Source: Hyphomicrobiales bacterium (GTDB taxonomy: Bacteria > Pseudomonadota > Alphaproteobacteria > Rhizobiales > Rhizobiaceae). From it: a stretch of DNA of 64,000 bases. The DNA lies in NCBI GenBank assembly GCA_900473205.1, contig UCLB01000006.1, forward strand, positions 62,001-126,000, in the 5' to 3' direction. A program made the position numbers and the translations under genes. The notes beneath the pieces are model-generated. The model saw only the letters and a program-made list of their open reading frames with translations, was not told the DNA's origin and searched no databases. Below, in pieces: positions 56,136 through 64,000 of this stretch (the first letter of the stretch is position 1; every line of letters begins with the position of its first letter).

Positions 56136-56483
56136 CTAACCGAACAGCGCCGCATAGATGTCAGGCTTGAAGCCAACCGTGATCTTGCCCTTCGCCTCCA
56201 GAACCGGCCGCTTGATCATGGACGGCTGCGCCTGCATCAGCGCAATCGCCTTTTCGCGGTTGAGGTCTGCCTTCTGCGCCTCATCCAGCTTCTTGAAAGT
56301 CGTGCCCGCACGGTTCAGCACTGTTTCCCAACCGGCGGCATCGCACCAGGCATTGAGATGGGCCGCATCGATTCCGGCGCTTTTATAATCATGAAACGCG
56401 TAATCGATGCCTTCAGCGTCCAGCCAGCTGCGGGCCTTTTTCATCGTGTCGCAGTTCTTGATGCCGTAAATCGTAATCGTCAT
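56136..56483 (-). CDS. ArsC/Spx-like reductase
   Basis: A 115-aa ArsC-family (YffB/Spx-like) protein: ITIYGIKNCDTMKKARSWLDAEGIDYAFHDYKS at the start with a single active-site-type Cys (NCDTM), and C-terminal MIKRPVLEAKGKITVGFKPDIY. It lacks the full arsenate reductase arsenical site, so arsenate reduction is uncertain. The ATG at 56483 is preferred over the open frame from 56576. Co-oriented with ybaK. Confidence 0.85.
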   Translation of the reverse strand: MTITIYGIKNCDTMKKARSWLDAEGIDYAFHDYKSAGIDAAHLNAWCDAAGWETVLNRAGTTFKKLDEAQKADLNREKAIALMQAQPSMIKRPVLEAKGKITVGFKPDIYAALFG

Positions 56484-56679
56484 ATCATCAGCCTTTTCAT
56501 GCTCTTCCCAATGAATAGCAAAATACCGGCCGCATTCAATCTCCAATGAGCCATGCAAATTTGCATGGGCTGACATCCAAACGAGTTCGAGCTAAGCTGC
56601 ATGGCTTGCCTGCTATATCATGAGTTGTGCAAAAGCCTTCCAATGATCATATTCTGGGCAACACGAAGGAGAGACCTAC

Positions 56680-56847
56680 ATGCGTAACGTTGCTAAGACA
56701 TCCCGTAAATTCTTTGGCGAAACCTTTGCCGTTTTCGGTGCGGCTCTTGCAGTTTCCGCCGCTGTCCGTTCGCACCGCAAGCCAGCCGGCGCTGACCTCG
56801 ACGCACTCGGCATCGACCGCAAGGCTTTCGACAAGGTTCAGCTCTAA
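56680..56847 (+). CDS. 55-aa small protein, unknown
   Basis: A 55-codon ORF (MRNVAKTSRKFFGETFAVFG ... DLDALGIDRKAFDKVQL, ending in TAA) on the plus strand with AAGGAG eight bases upstream. A basic N terminus, a hydrophobic helix (about 16-29) and a charged Asp/Lys tail. It lies in the gap between the arsC-like gene and the PIN toxin, and is too short to be reported by a simple 60-codon scan. No family recognised; the ribosome-binding site and neat pattern support translation. Confidence 0.65.
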   Translation: MRNVAKTSRKFFGETFAVFGAALAVSAAVRSHRKPAGADLDALGIDRKAFDKVQL

Positions 56848-56926
56848 GCTTGAATTGACGCTGGCGAGGCATGATGGCCTCGCCTTAGCATGAGGCGGGA
56901 TATGTCTATCCTGTGCAAGCGACGCG

Positions 56927-57316
56927 TTAAGCCTCGCTGACTTGGTTAAAACCAGCAGCTTGAGCAGCCTTGACGAACTTGCGATCAAAGGTAATGAACC
57001 CGCTGCATTGCGCGGTTCTTGCCAGATGCAAAGCATCACCAAAATCCATAGATTTTTCCATCAGATCGAGTGCATCTGAAACGCAGTCGGCGTCCTCGAC
57101 GTTGACTGTCGGTAATCCGCAAAACGCGCGAAGTGCGTGGACGGATTGTATGCGGCTGTAGCCGTAGGCGCTGCGCAAGACCCATTCGCTTTCCAGTGCC
57201 ACCGTAACGGCGATAAACACGAGTTGCCCATCAATTATGGAACGGGCGCGAGCAGACTGCTCAGGGTGGTCGCCTGCAAGGTAACGAACGACGATATTTG
57301 TATCAATCGCGATCAT
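56927..57316 (-). CDS. PIN-domain toxin (VapC-like)
   Basis: A 129-aa PIN-domain ribonuclease toxin. Acidic active-site residues are seen in MIAIDTNIVVRYLAGD (Asp5), ALESEWVLRSAYGYS (Glu), DFGDALHLARTAQC (Asp) and FITFDRKFV (Asp). VapC toxins cut specific RNAs, often tRNA or rRNA. It overlaps the upstream AbrB-like antitoxin by 14 bp, giving a coupled antitoxin-then-toxin order. Confidence 0.9.
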   Translation of the reverse strand: MIAIDTNIVVRYLAGDHPEQSARARSIIDGQLVFIAVTVALESEWVLRSAYGYSRIQSVHALRAFCGLPTVNVEDADCVSDALDLMEKSMDFGDALHLARTAQCSGFITFDRKFVKAAQAAGFNQVSEA

Positions 57317-57578
57317 GGATTCTGCGCGCTTCGGCTAATACAGCCTCATCCATCTCTTCCAACGTCTTTGGTTTGCCACTGAATGGCAGCATTCCAAACA
57401 CGTCTTCGGGTCTTGTGGGTGCAAAGGCGGGAGCCCGTTTTAGCAGAACACCATCAGGGGTTTCCTCAACAGTCAAACGCGTTCCAGCTCCCCAGTCGCG
57501 ATGCTGGCGTATGGTTTTGGGAAGAATGACCTGCCCTTTTGTGGAAACAGTTGTGGTGAGTTTTTCCGGCTGCGGCAT
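57303..57578 (-). CDS. AbrB/SpoVT-type antitoxin
   Basis: A 91-aa antitoxin with N-terminal swapped-hairpin AbrB DNA-binding fold (TTTVSTKGQVILPKTIRQHRDWGAGTRLTVEETPDGVLLKR) and a C-terminal toxin-contacting tail (LEEMDEAVLAEARRIHDRD). It precedes and overlaps the PIN toxin gene, so it should neutralise the toxin and repress the operon. Confidence 0.9.
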   Translation of the reverse strand: MPQPEKLTTTVSTKGQVILPKTIRQHRDWGAGTRLTVEETPDGVLLKRAPAFAPTRPEDVFGMLPFSGKPKTLEEMDEAVLAEARRIHDRD

Positions 57579-57647
57579 CGCATCTACCTCAAAGTAAGAC
57601 AGAAGTAAGATAGCCTATTCTAAAGTTTTATCAACGCCCAAACAAAA

Positions 57648-57677
57648 GCCGGGCTCCGTCCTTCGACAGAACCCGGC
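57648..57677 (-). terminator. rho-independent terminator of guaA
   Basis: On the minus strand GCCGGGTTCTG and its near complement CGGAGCCCGGC make a stem with few mismatches, then TTTTGTTT follows. It is 24 bp past the guaA stop codon. Confidence 0.8.
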
Positions 57678-57700
57678 CATATCACGCCGTCAAACTGTTC

Positions 57701-59278
57701 TTATTCCCACTCGATCGTGCCCGGCGGCTTGCTTGTCACATCATACACAACGCGGTTGATGCCCTTGACCTCGTTGATTATGCGCGTCGCAGTACGTCCC
57801 AGGAAATTCATGTCGTAGGGGTAGAAATCCGCCGTCATGCCATCGACCGAGGTTACGGCGCGAAGCGCGCAAACGAAGTCGTAGGTGCGGTAATCGCCCA
57901 TGACGCCAACGGTCTGCACCGGCAGCAGCACGGCAAAGGCCTGCCAGATGGTGTCGTAGAGACCGGCCTTGCGGATTTCATCCAGATAGATGGCGTCAGC
58001 CTTGCGCAGAATGTCGAGCTTTTCGCGCGTGACGACGCCCGGGCATCGGATCGCGAGACCCGGGCCCGGGAAGGGGTGGCGGCCGATGAAGCTCTCGGGT
58101 AGGCCGAGTTCGCGGCCCAGCGCCCGGACTTCGTCCTTGAACAACTCACGCAGCGGCTCCACCAGCTTCATGTTCATGCGCTCTGGAAGACCGCCGACAT
58201 TGTGGTGGCTTTTGATGGTAACCGAAGGACCGCCGGAGAAGGACACGCTTTCGATGACGTCAGGGTAGAGCGTACCCTGTGCGAGGAATGCGGGTGCACC
58301 CTTGCCGTCGGAGGCGATCTTGGCAGCTTCAGCTTCGAAGGTCTCGATAAACAGGCGACCGATGGTCTTGCGCTTGGTTTCGGGGTCGGAAACGCCAGCT
58401 AGTTCCGTCAGGAACAGATCGGACGCATCCACATGCACCAGCGGAATGTTGTAGTGGTCGCGGAACATGGTCACGACCTGCTGGCTCTCGGCCAGACGCA
58501 TCATGCCGTGGTCGACATAAACGCATGTCAGCTGATCGCCGATCGCTTCGTGGATCAAAATAGCTGCAACGGAGGAATCGACGCCGCCGGAGAGCGCGCA
58601 GAGCACGCGGCCATCGCCAACCTGCTCGCGGATCTTGCGGATCATTTCGGCGCGGTAGGCAGCCATGGTCCAATCGGATTTCAGGCCAACGATCTTGTGC
58701 ACGAAATTGGATAGAAGCTTTGCACCGTCAGGCGTGTGCATCACTTCGGGGTGGAACATCGTGGTGTAATAACGGCGCTCTTCATTGACGGCGATGGCAA
58801 AGGGCGCATTCTCAGACGTTGCGGCAACTTCGAAGCCTGCCGGCAGTTGCGTCACGCGGTCGCCATGGCTCATCCACACCGGGTAACGTCCGCCCAGTTC
58901 CCAGAAACCGTCAAATAGCGGGCTTGCCTTCTTGATCTCGATATCGGCGCGACCGAATTCCGCCGCGTGACCACCTTCAACGACACCACCCAGCTGCGTG
59001 CACAGCGTCTGCTGGCCGTAGCAAATGCCGAGGATCGGAATGCCTGCATCGAACACCGCCTGCGGTGCGCGCGGGCTTCCTTCTGCGGTTACAGATGCCG
59101 GGCCGCCGGAAAAGATCACGCCCTTGGGCGCCAGCTTCTCGAATGCCTCTGCGGCGTTCTGGAACGGATGGATTTCGCAATAGACTCCGGCTTCGCGAAC
59201 GCGGCGCGCAATAAGCTGCGTCACCTGGCTGCCGAAATCGATGATGAGGATGCTGTCGGGATGGGCTATCTGGGTCAT
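57701..59278 (-). CDS. guaA: GMP synthase (glutamine-hydrolysing)
   Basis: A 525-aa GMP synthetase. Class I glutamine amidotransferase domain (about 10-205) with catalytic Cys in [11 protein letters not shown] and His/Glu in [11 protein letters not shown]-pyrophosphatase domain with P-loop [12 protein letters not shown] (about 228-240) and DVIESVSF; C-terminal dimerisation domain with [17 protein letters not shown]. It converts XMP to GMP. The gene is followed by a terminator at 57648-57677. Confidence 0.98.
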   Translation of the reverse strand: MTQIAHPDSILIIDFGSQVTQLIARRVREAGVYCEIHPFQNAAEAFEKLAPKGVIFSGGPASVTAEGSPRAPQAVFDAGIPILGICYGQQTLCTQLGGVVEGGHAAEFGRADIEIKKASPLFDGFWELGGRYPVWMSHGDRVTQLPAGFEVAATSENAPFAIAVNEERRYYTTMFHPEVMHTPDGAKLLSNFVHKIVGLKSDWTMAAYRAEMIRKIREQVGDGRVLCALSGGVDSSVAAILIHEAIGDQLTCVYVDHGMMRLAESQQVVTMFRDHYNIPLVHVDASDLFLTELAGVSDPETKRKTIGRLFIETFEAEAAKIASDGKGAPAFLAQGTLYPDVIESVSFSGGPSVTIKSHHNVGGLPERMNMKLVEPLRELFKDEVRALGRELGLPESFIGRHPFPGPGLAIRCPGVVTREKLDILRKADAIYLDEIRKAGLYDTIWQAFAVLLPVQTVGVMGDYRTYDFVCALRAVTSVDGMTADFYPYDMNFLGRTATRIINEVKGINRVVYDVTSKPPGTIEWE

Positions 59279-59362
59279 GGCGAGCCTTTAAAGAAATCCG
59301 GGGCTTTAGGCAACCCGTGACATGGCCTGAAAAGCCAGAAAATAAGCGGCTGCGCAAGAGTT

Positions 59363-60001
59363 TTAGAGCGAAATGCCGCCATCTTCTATCGCGCGGCATA
59401 GCCTGTCCACAGCGTCGGCCAGCTTCTCATCGATCACATGCAGATACTCCGTCCAGTCATCGATATGATGCACATCCGCCTTGCCATCGGAGATTCCGCG
59501 CAGACCGATCAGCGCCACATCGAACCGCTGGCAGGCGCGCAAAATTGCGAATGTCTCCATTTCCACCATGTCAGCATCCACCACGTCATAGGCAGCACCG
59601 GACACGACATTGGCCCCGGTGGAAAGCCGGGCTTGCGCCACGCCGGGAATACGCAGCGGCAGTGGAATCTCTGCGGGCAAATCGAGAAACGGCGTGCAGC
59701 CCTTCTGAAAACCGAAGGCGGACGCATCCATGTCACGGTAGGACACCGAGGTGGCCTGATAGACTTCGGCCTGCTCCAGCACGCGAGACCCGGCAGAACC
59801 AAGCGAGACGACAAGATGGGGCAGGTGGCCAACGGCGTGTAGCTCGCTCAGAACTGCGGTCAGCGATACCGCCGCCTCCACGGGGCCGACGCCTGTCATC
59901 AGCGGCTTGAAACGCGCCTTCAGGTACGAGCCATATTCGGCATCGGCTGCCATAACGAACAGCAGGCGCTTGCCCGCCACATCCACGATCTCATAGCTCA
60001 T
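59363..60001 (-). CDS. mtnN: MTA/SAH nucleosidase family protein
   Basis: A 212-aa nucleoside-phosphorylase-fold protein of the 5'-methylthioadenosine/S-adenosylhomocysteine nucleosidase group: MTGVGPVEAAVSLTAVL, VVSLGSAGSRVLEQAEVY, substrate-binding-type DADMVEMETFAILRAC and GLRGISDGKADVHH. It would cleave adenine from MTA and SAH in salvage. Its start overlaps the thioesterase stop by 4 bp (ATGA). The gene symbol is given for the family; the exact substrate is not proven. Confidence 0.88.
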   Translation of the reverse strand: MSYEIVDVAGKRLLFVMAADAEYGSYLKARFKPLMTGVGPVEAAVSLTAVLSELHAVGHLPHLVVSLGSAGSRVLEQAEVYQATSVSYRDMDASAFGFQKGCTPFLDLPAEIPLPLRIPGVAQARLSTGANVVSGAAYDVVDADMVEMETFAILRACQRFDVALIGLRGISDGKADVHHIDDWTEYLHVIDEKLADAVDRLCRAIEDGGISL

Positions 60002-60447
60002 TCGTCAAAACCTTCGCGGCCCTTCATCACCATCATCGTACCGGTCATGGAGGCAATCAGCTTGGCTGGTCCATCGGACAGCGCATAAGCACGGCCATCG
60101 GCGACGATGATGTTGCTGCCCGGCTTGGTGATCTCACCGCGAAACAGAAACCGCTCGCCACGCCCCGGCGACATCAGGTTGACCTTGAACTCGATGGTCA
60201 GCAGCGAGGCTTCCGGCTCGATGATCGTATAGGCGGCGTAGGTGCAGGCGGTGTCGAGCGCTGCGGCAATCACGCCCGCATGCAGGATGCCATGCTGCTG
60301 TGTCAGCTTTGGGTGAAACGGTAACTCGATTTCCACCAGCCGGTGCTCGATGCGCGAAATCTCAGCATTGATAGCCTGAACGACGCCCTGGCGTGCGAAG
60401 CTCTTTTCTATCCGCTGGCGAAAATCGCCGGGATCGGTGAAATCCAT
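59998..60447 (-). CDS. PaaI-family HotDog thioesterase
   Basis: A 149-aa HotDog-fold acyl-CoA thioesterase. Landmarks are HRLVEIELPFHPKLTQQHGILHAGVIAAALDTACTYAAYT with the catalytic-type loop HGILHAGV and the central-helix Asp, then EFKVNLMSPGRGERF. The ATG at 60447 is preferred over the frame start at 60474. It sits upstream of the nucleosidase gene with a 4-bp overlap, so they form a small operon; the functional link is unclear. Confidence 0.88.
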   Translation of the reverse strand: MDFTDPGDFRQRIEKSFARQGVVQAINAEISRIEHRLVEIELPFHPKLTQQHGILHAGVIAAALDTACTYAAYTIIEPEASLLTIEFKVNLMSPGRGERFLFRGEITKPGSNIIVADGRAYALSDGPAKLIASMTGTMMVMKGREGFDE

Positions 60448-60517
60448 TCCCCTGCCTTTCCTGTTCTTTGACAAGACATGGCGCGTTGATCACGACATGG
60501 CAAGGGGAGGGCGTGTG

Positions 60518-60970
60518 CTAATTCAGATAAACGATGCTCGCATTCAGCAGTGTGGCGAAGGCTACCCACGTCGCATAGGGCACGAAAAGCCACATGGAAA
60601 TCCGGTCGCGCGTCGATGTCATGATGATGAAGGCGATGACGCAGATCAGCATCGGCACGATGAGAATGAGTGCGCCAACCGGGCTTTCCATGGTGAAAAA
60701 GATAGGCGACCACATGAAGTTCAGCAGCATCTGGCTGCCCCACAGTTGCATGCGCCCGCCCATGCGGCTTTGCAGCCATGTGCGCGCACCGGCAATCGCG
60801 ATCATGATGTAAAGCGCGGTCCAGACCGGCCCGAAAATCCAGTTGGGCGGGTTGAAGAACGGCTTGTTGAGCGATTGATACCATTCGCCCGGCACATTGT
60901 TCATGCCGATGAAAGCGCCGATGGTAACGACGGCGAGGATGAAAACGAGATAGGCCAGCGCTTTTTTCAT
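60518..60970 (-). CDS. tspO: TspO/MBR family membrane protein
   Basis: A 150-aa five-helix membrane protein of the tryptophan-rich sensory protein family. WYQSLNKPFFNPPNWIFGPVWTALYIMI, the family motif W-x-P-P, then QLWGSQMLLNFMWSPIFF and MLICVIAFIIM are visible. In bacteria TspO binds porphyrins and affects tetrapyrrole or light and stress regulation. It precedes the thioesterase by 70 bp on the same strand. Confidence 0.92.
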   Translation of the reverse strand: MKKALAYLVFILAVVTIGAFIGMNNVPGEWYQSLNKPFFNPPNWIFGPVWTALYIMIAIAGARTWLQSRMGGRMQLWGSQMLLNFMWSPIFFTMESPVGALILIVPMLICVIAFIIMTSTRDRISMWLFVPYATWVAFATLLNASIVYLN

Positions 60971-61021
60971 GTGACATGAAAGGCGCAGAAGATGCTTTGG
61001 TTCCAGCGCTATTTCAATAAT

Positions 61022-62116
61022 TTAGCCGGCAAGCCTGACGATGTGCTGGTCCCACGCTACAGAACTGGTTTTCGCGCCAAACTGGCCGTCATAGGAGGAG
61101 GTGACAATGCCTCTTGCAGCGGCGGCGACGCCTGCCGCTTCGCGAAGAACGGTTTCACCAACAACTCGGCCAGTTTTCTCGTCCAGCATAACTGACGCAT
61201 TGCCATTGGGCGATGTCAGGCCCACCACGCCATCCCGGCGGTTGACGACAATCGCCCCGACATAATTGGCCAGCCGCGTGGTGGTCTCCTCCGGTAGATC
61301 GATGAAACGCAGATCGTCGCCCTTGGAAAAATGCCCCACCAGCGGCGGCAGATCGTTGCGCGGTCCCTCATACTGGCAGGCAAACCAGATGCGTTCGTCG
61401 CGGCCCAGATCGACGTGGCGGGTGGAAAGCTGGCGCAGGTCTTTTGCAAGCCCGTGCCGCTGGATCAGCCGTCCCGTCGCCGCATCCAGCAGTACCAGCG
61501 ATGGCTCCATCGTGTCGATATTCAGCTTCGTGCGCCCGAAATCTGGGTGGGTCTCGATGCCGCCATTGGCGATGATGATCATCCGCCCGTCATCGCTCAC
61601 CGTCATGTCGTGGGTGCCGATGCCCCGCGCATCATATTCGCCGATGCGCCTGAAGCCATCGCGGGCATCGTAGAGGCCGATCACACCGCGATTGCGGTCG
61701 AAGTCATTTTCGCTGGCGTAGAGGATTGATCCATCGGGCGAAAATTGTCCGTGGCCGTAAAAATGGCGGTTCTCCGGCGTGTGCATGACGATGGGTTCAC
61801 TACGTTTCGCCGGGTCGAACGCCATGAAGAAGGTGCCGGGTCTGCGCGCAAAAGCGACAGTTACCCCGGTGGCGCGGCTGGTCGCCATGCCATGGGCGCG
61901 GGCAGGCAGAACCAGCCGGTCGATAATCTCTCCGGCCTCGCTCACCGTCGCCACGCCATATGCGCCATCACGGTCGCGGAAGGCCGAGGCGAAAACGGCA
62001 TCGGTGCGCTCCAGTGCATAGAGCGAACGCGGCGTAAGCGATGCCAGAAACGGCAGGCCCGCCGCCTTGATAAAGGCGCGCCGGTCGATCAGCAGCCGTT
62101 TGTCGCGCGTCACCAC
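61022..62116 (-). CDS. DUF1513 beta-propeller-like Tat protein
   Basis: A 364-aa exported protein with a Tat-type signal (IDRRAFIKAAGLPFLASLTPRSLYA) and a WD-like repetitive beta-propeller body (HFYGHGQFSPDGSILYASEND; GTHDMTVSDDGRMIIIANGG; STRHVDLGRDERIWFACQ). DUF1513 genes cluster with imelysin and di-heme oxidoreductase genes in many proteobacteria. It abuts the imelysin gene stop on the same strand. Role in periplasmic iron handling is inferred from context. Confidence 0.88.
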   Translation of the reverse strand: MVTRDKRLLIDRRAFIKAAGLPFLASLTPRSLYALERTDAVFASAFRDRDGAYGVATVSEAGEIIDRLVLPARAHGMATSRATGVTVAFARRPGTFFMAFDPAKRSEPIVMHTPENRHFYGHGQFSPDGSILYASENDFDRNRGVIGLYDARDGFRRIGEYDARGIGTHDMTVSDDGRMIIIANGGIETHPDFGRTKLNIDTMEPSLVLLDAATGRLIQRHGLAKDLRQLSTRHVDLGRDERIWFACQYEGPRNDLPPLVGHFSKGDDLRFIDLPEETTTRLANYVGAIVVNRRDGVVGLTSPNGNASVMLDEKTGRVVGETVLREAAGVAAAARGIVTSSYDGQFGAKTSSVAWDQHIVRLAG

Positions 62117-63238
62117 TCAATCCCCATCAGAAAAGGAAAAGCCAGAGCTGAGGCCAATGGCCCCGCCATATTGGTCGTTGATGCGGTAGATCAGGTCCTT
62201 GCCGTTCAGCAGCAGGTAATCCACCTTGGCCCGCTCCTTGTCGTCATCAAGCGCCTTTTCGACATCGGGCTCGATGGTACCTGATACGCGGACCATGGAT
62301 TTGGCGATGAAATCGATGGAGCCGATGATGGAGCGCTGGTCGGGGGGCAGAAGATCGCTCATGCCAGCCTTGTGCAGCAAGCCTTGCACGGCAGCCACAT
62401 TGTCGCCAATGCTTTTCCATGTCAGGCCGGAGCGCCAGTAGATCGCGGTGCGCGGAAATTTGGCATTGTCCGGCCCCTTGTAGAAGGTCTCGATGCGCTG
62501 GTCGCGAATGGCTTCGGAGCCGTGCACCAAGATGCCCAGCAGTGCCACCAGCGCCTCGCGCTCATCACGAAACACCGGATTGTCAGGACCCGGTTCCTTC
62601 CAGTTCTTCGCGGTACCGTCAGGCGCGTCCCAGAGATCGGCTAGCTCTTGACCGATATTGGCGACATTGCCCGCAATGGCCGCGCCATAGCGGCAGCGGA
62701 ACCCGTTCTTGTCGGTCAAAATCTCATCTGCACCGGTGCCGTACAGCACATATTCCAATGCGCCAAACCCTTGCGCGGCAACGCTTTTCGCCGCCACGCC
62801 CTGCCGTGTCGTCACGCTCTCGTCTTTTTCCGAGAGGTAACGCTGCACCTGCTTGAGACCGAGACCCTTTTTGTCGGGATAATAGAGCACCCGCTCGAAC
62901 CGGTTCTGCTCGATGACGGGACCAACGCGGACGATTTCGATACCCGACCATGCGTGGGTCGCATCCGCAAAGCCCGCTTTCGCTGCCGCCATCGTGTCAG
63001 CGGAAGGGGCGGCACACAGCGCCTGCATCTTGTCCGTCAGCGCCTTGGCGCTATCGCGAAAACCGTCATAGCCGGGACGGATGAAGCCATCCACAGCCTT
63101 TGCCATCACGCTGCGCACCTTCACCGGGTCGAGCGGCGGTGGTGGCATCAGTTCCACATCCTGCGCCAGCGCGGTGCCGAAGCTCATCAGAAAGGCGAGC
63201 GGCAGAAGGGTATGAAATTTTCGCATCGCGTTTTCCAT
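62117..63238 (-). CDS. imelysin-family periplasmic protein
   Basis: A 373-aa exported imelysin-like protein. Signal MRKFHTLLPLAFLMSFGTALAQ follows the ATG at 63238 (or 63226). Its four-helix halves include FADATHAWSGIEIVRVGPV and AQGFGALEYVLYGTGADE, where the usual GxHxxE lacks the His. The ATG at 63238 overlaps the di-heme gene stop by one base (TGATG). Members are linked with iron-regulated operons and peroxide or iron uptake; the precise role is unknown. Confidence 0.88.
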   Translation of the reverse strand: MENAMRKFHTLLPLAFLMSFGTALAQDVELMPPPPLDPVKVRSVMAKAVDGFIRPGYDGFRDSAKALTDKMQALCAAPSADTMAAAKAGFADATHAWSGIEIVRVGPVIEQNRFERVLYYPDKKGLGLKQVQRYLSEKDESVTTRQGVAAKSVAAQGFGALEYVLYGTGADEILTDKNGFRCRYGAAIAGNVANIGQELADLWDAPDGTAKNWKEPGPDNPVFRDEREALVALLGILVHGSEAIRDQRIETFYKGPDNAKFPRTAIYWRSGLTWKSIGDNVAAVQGLLHKAGMSDLLPPDQRSIIGSIDFIAKSMVRVSGTIEPDVEKALDDDKERAKVDYLLLNGKDLIYRINDQYGGAIGLSSGFSFSDGD

Positions 63239-64000
63239 CACAGAGACTCCAGAAATGTCAGCAAAGCCTGCCGGTCGGACTTTTGCAAGGCAGCAAAAGC
63301 ATCGCGCGCCTTTTGCGCCTCGCCGCCATGCCATAGAATTGCTTCGCTCAGGCTGCGCGCCCGTCCGTCATGCAGGTAAAAACCATTGGCGTTGACGGCT
63401 TGCGTCAGCCCGATACCCCAGAGCGGCTGGGTGCGCCAGTCACGCCCACCAGCCTCGCCCACCTGCTGCCCATCCGCCAGACCCTCGCCCATGTCATGCA
63501 GCAGAAAATCGGAATAGGGCCAGATCAGCTGGAAGGAATGCAGCGGGTCGTTGGCATCGCGCTTCGTCACGAATTTTGGCGTGTGACAGGATGCACATCC
63601 CGCCTCGTAGAACTGCTGCTTGCCGCGCAGAACGTGGGGGGCATCGACATTACGACGCGCTGGTACGGCCAGATTTTCGGTGTAGAAGGTCATCAGATCG
63701 AGAACCGGGGAGGGCGCTTCCACATCGCCCAGCCGCTTCTGCACACCGGTCGGCATGGAAAGACAGTCGGTTTCCTTGTCCGTGCAGTCGCCAAAGGCAT
63801 TGGGCGCATCCGGCGAGGATATGCCGATATCGTGGGACAGGGCACTCGCCGCCTGATCCCGCACGCTGGCATTCTGCGCTTTCCAGCCGAACCGGCCGAG
63901 CTTCACCGCACCGCTGCGGTGGTCGCGCACCCATGCCGGTCTGCCACCGTCAGGCCTGGCATTGGCCAGAATCTCCTCATCCGCTATGGCCTCGATCAAG
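63238..64000 (-). CDS. di-heme oxidoreductase (DUF1111), 3' part
   Basis: The C-terminal about 254 residues of a periplasmic di-heme oxidoreductase-like protein; the 5' part runs off the window end. A c-type heme motif is seen in GCASCHTPKF, with a conserved YLHDGRARSLSEAILWHGGEA (His-containing) and DFLLHDMGEGL near the C terminus. It likely works with the downstream imelysin and DUF1513 proteins. Because it is truncated I cannot count all heme sites. Confidence 0.88.
   Translation of the reverse strand, partial: LIEAIADEEILANARPDGGRPAWVRDHRSGAVKLGRFGWKAQNASVRDQAASALSHDIGISSPDAPNAFGDCTDKETDCLSMPTGVQKRLGDVEAPSPVLDLMTFYTENLAVPARRNVDAPHVLRGKQQFYEAGCASCHTPKFVTKRDANDPLHSFQLIWPYSDFLLHDMGEGLADGQQVGEAGGRDWRTQPLWGIGLTQAVNANGFYLHDGRARSLSEAILWHGGEAQKARDAFAALQKSDRQALLTFLESL

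Overview
The window looks like a chromosomal segment of a member of the Rhizobiaceae, most likely Agrobacterium or a close relative. Evidence: the coding sequences are GC-rich; many proteins read like agrobacterial ones (PncB, a Ctp/Tad pilus set, IF-3, PheS/PheT); and the membrane ferritin MbfA is preceded by ICE-type Irr operators, a regulatory system of the Rhizobiales. No phage, plasmid replication region, integrase, IS transposase or CRISPR array was seen.

Layout. 1-4.9 kb: a small secreted protein, pncB (NAD salvage), a Tet-like MFS pump and an M17 aminopeptidase. 5.0-15.6 kb: a Tad/Flp pilus locus. tadD points outward at one end; tadC-tadB-cpaF-cpaE-cpaD-cpaC-cpaB-cpaA-flp lie on the minus strand; a lone secretin N-domain protein diverges from the pilin gene. 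15.8-24.4 kb: tRNA-Leu(CAG), a Sel-W-like/GNAT/XRE-cupin group, lepA, a CcdAB toxin-antitoxin pair, a 275-bp nested palindromic element, a MocR regulator divergent from a DMT exporter, and a GH25 lysozyme lipoprotein. 24.6-35.9 kb: a large chemoreceptor, an esterase divergent from a membrane AraC regulator, an orphan TRAP binding protein, a truncated hemoglobin divergent from mbfA, an ABC-F ATPase, a BTLCP peptidase and a hydrolase. 36-44 kb: the translation block infC-rpmI-rplT, a kinase-like gene, then pheS and pheT with three small genes between them (a frameshifted ASCH gene and a DUF4160/DUF2442 pair), followed by an AT-richer GSU2403-type nucleotidyltransferase gene. 44-57 kb: metabolic and regulatory genes (two aldo/keto reductases, LysR, GlxA-type AraC with isochorismatase, Gfo/Idh/MocA, xseA, MarR with DMT exporter, M29 aminopeptidase, ybaK, arsC-like). 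56.6-64 kb: a 55-aa ORF, an AbrB/PIN toxin-antitoxin pair, guaA, MTA/SAH nucleosidase with a thioesterase, TspO, and the 3' part of a di-heme oxidoreductase-imelysin-DUF1513 cluster probably linked to iron.

How genes work together. The Tad genes build and anchor a Flp pilus. Three divergent regulator/target pairs (MocR-DMT, MarR-DMT, membrane AraC-esterase) suggest local control; two of them have clear palindromic operators. MbfA and the hemoglobin share an intergenic region with two Irr-box motifs, one covering a good sigma-70-like promoter for mbfA. Three small toxin-antitoxin or TA-like modules are scattered through core genes.

I found no large undescribed multi-gene system. The less-explained items are the pheS/pheT interruption, the hairpin-fronted nucleotidyltransferase gene, the nested palindromic element and the orphan pilus-domain protein.
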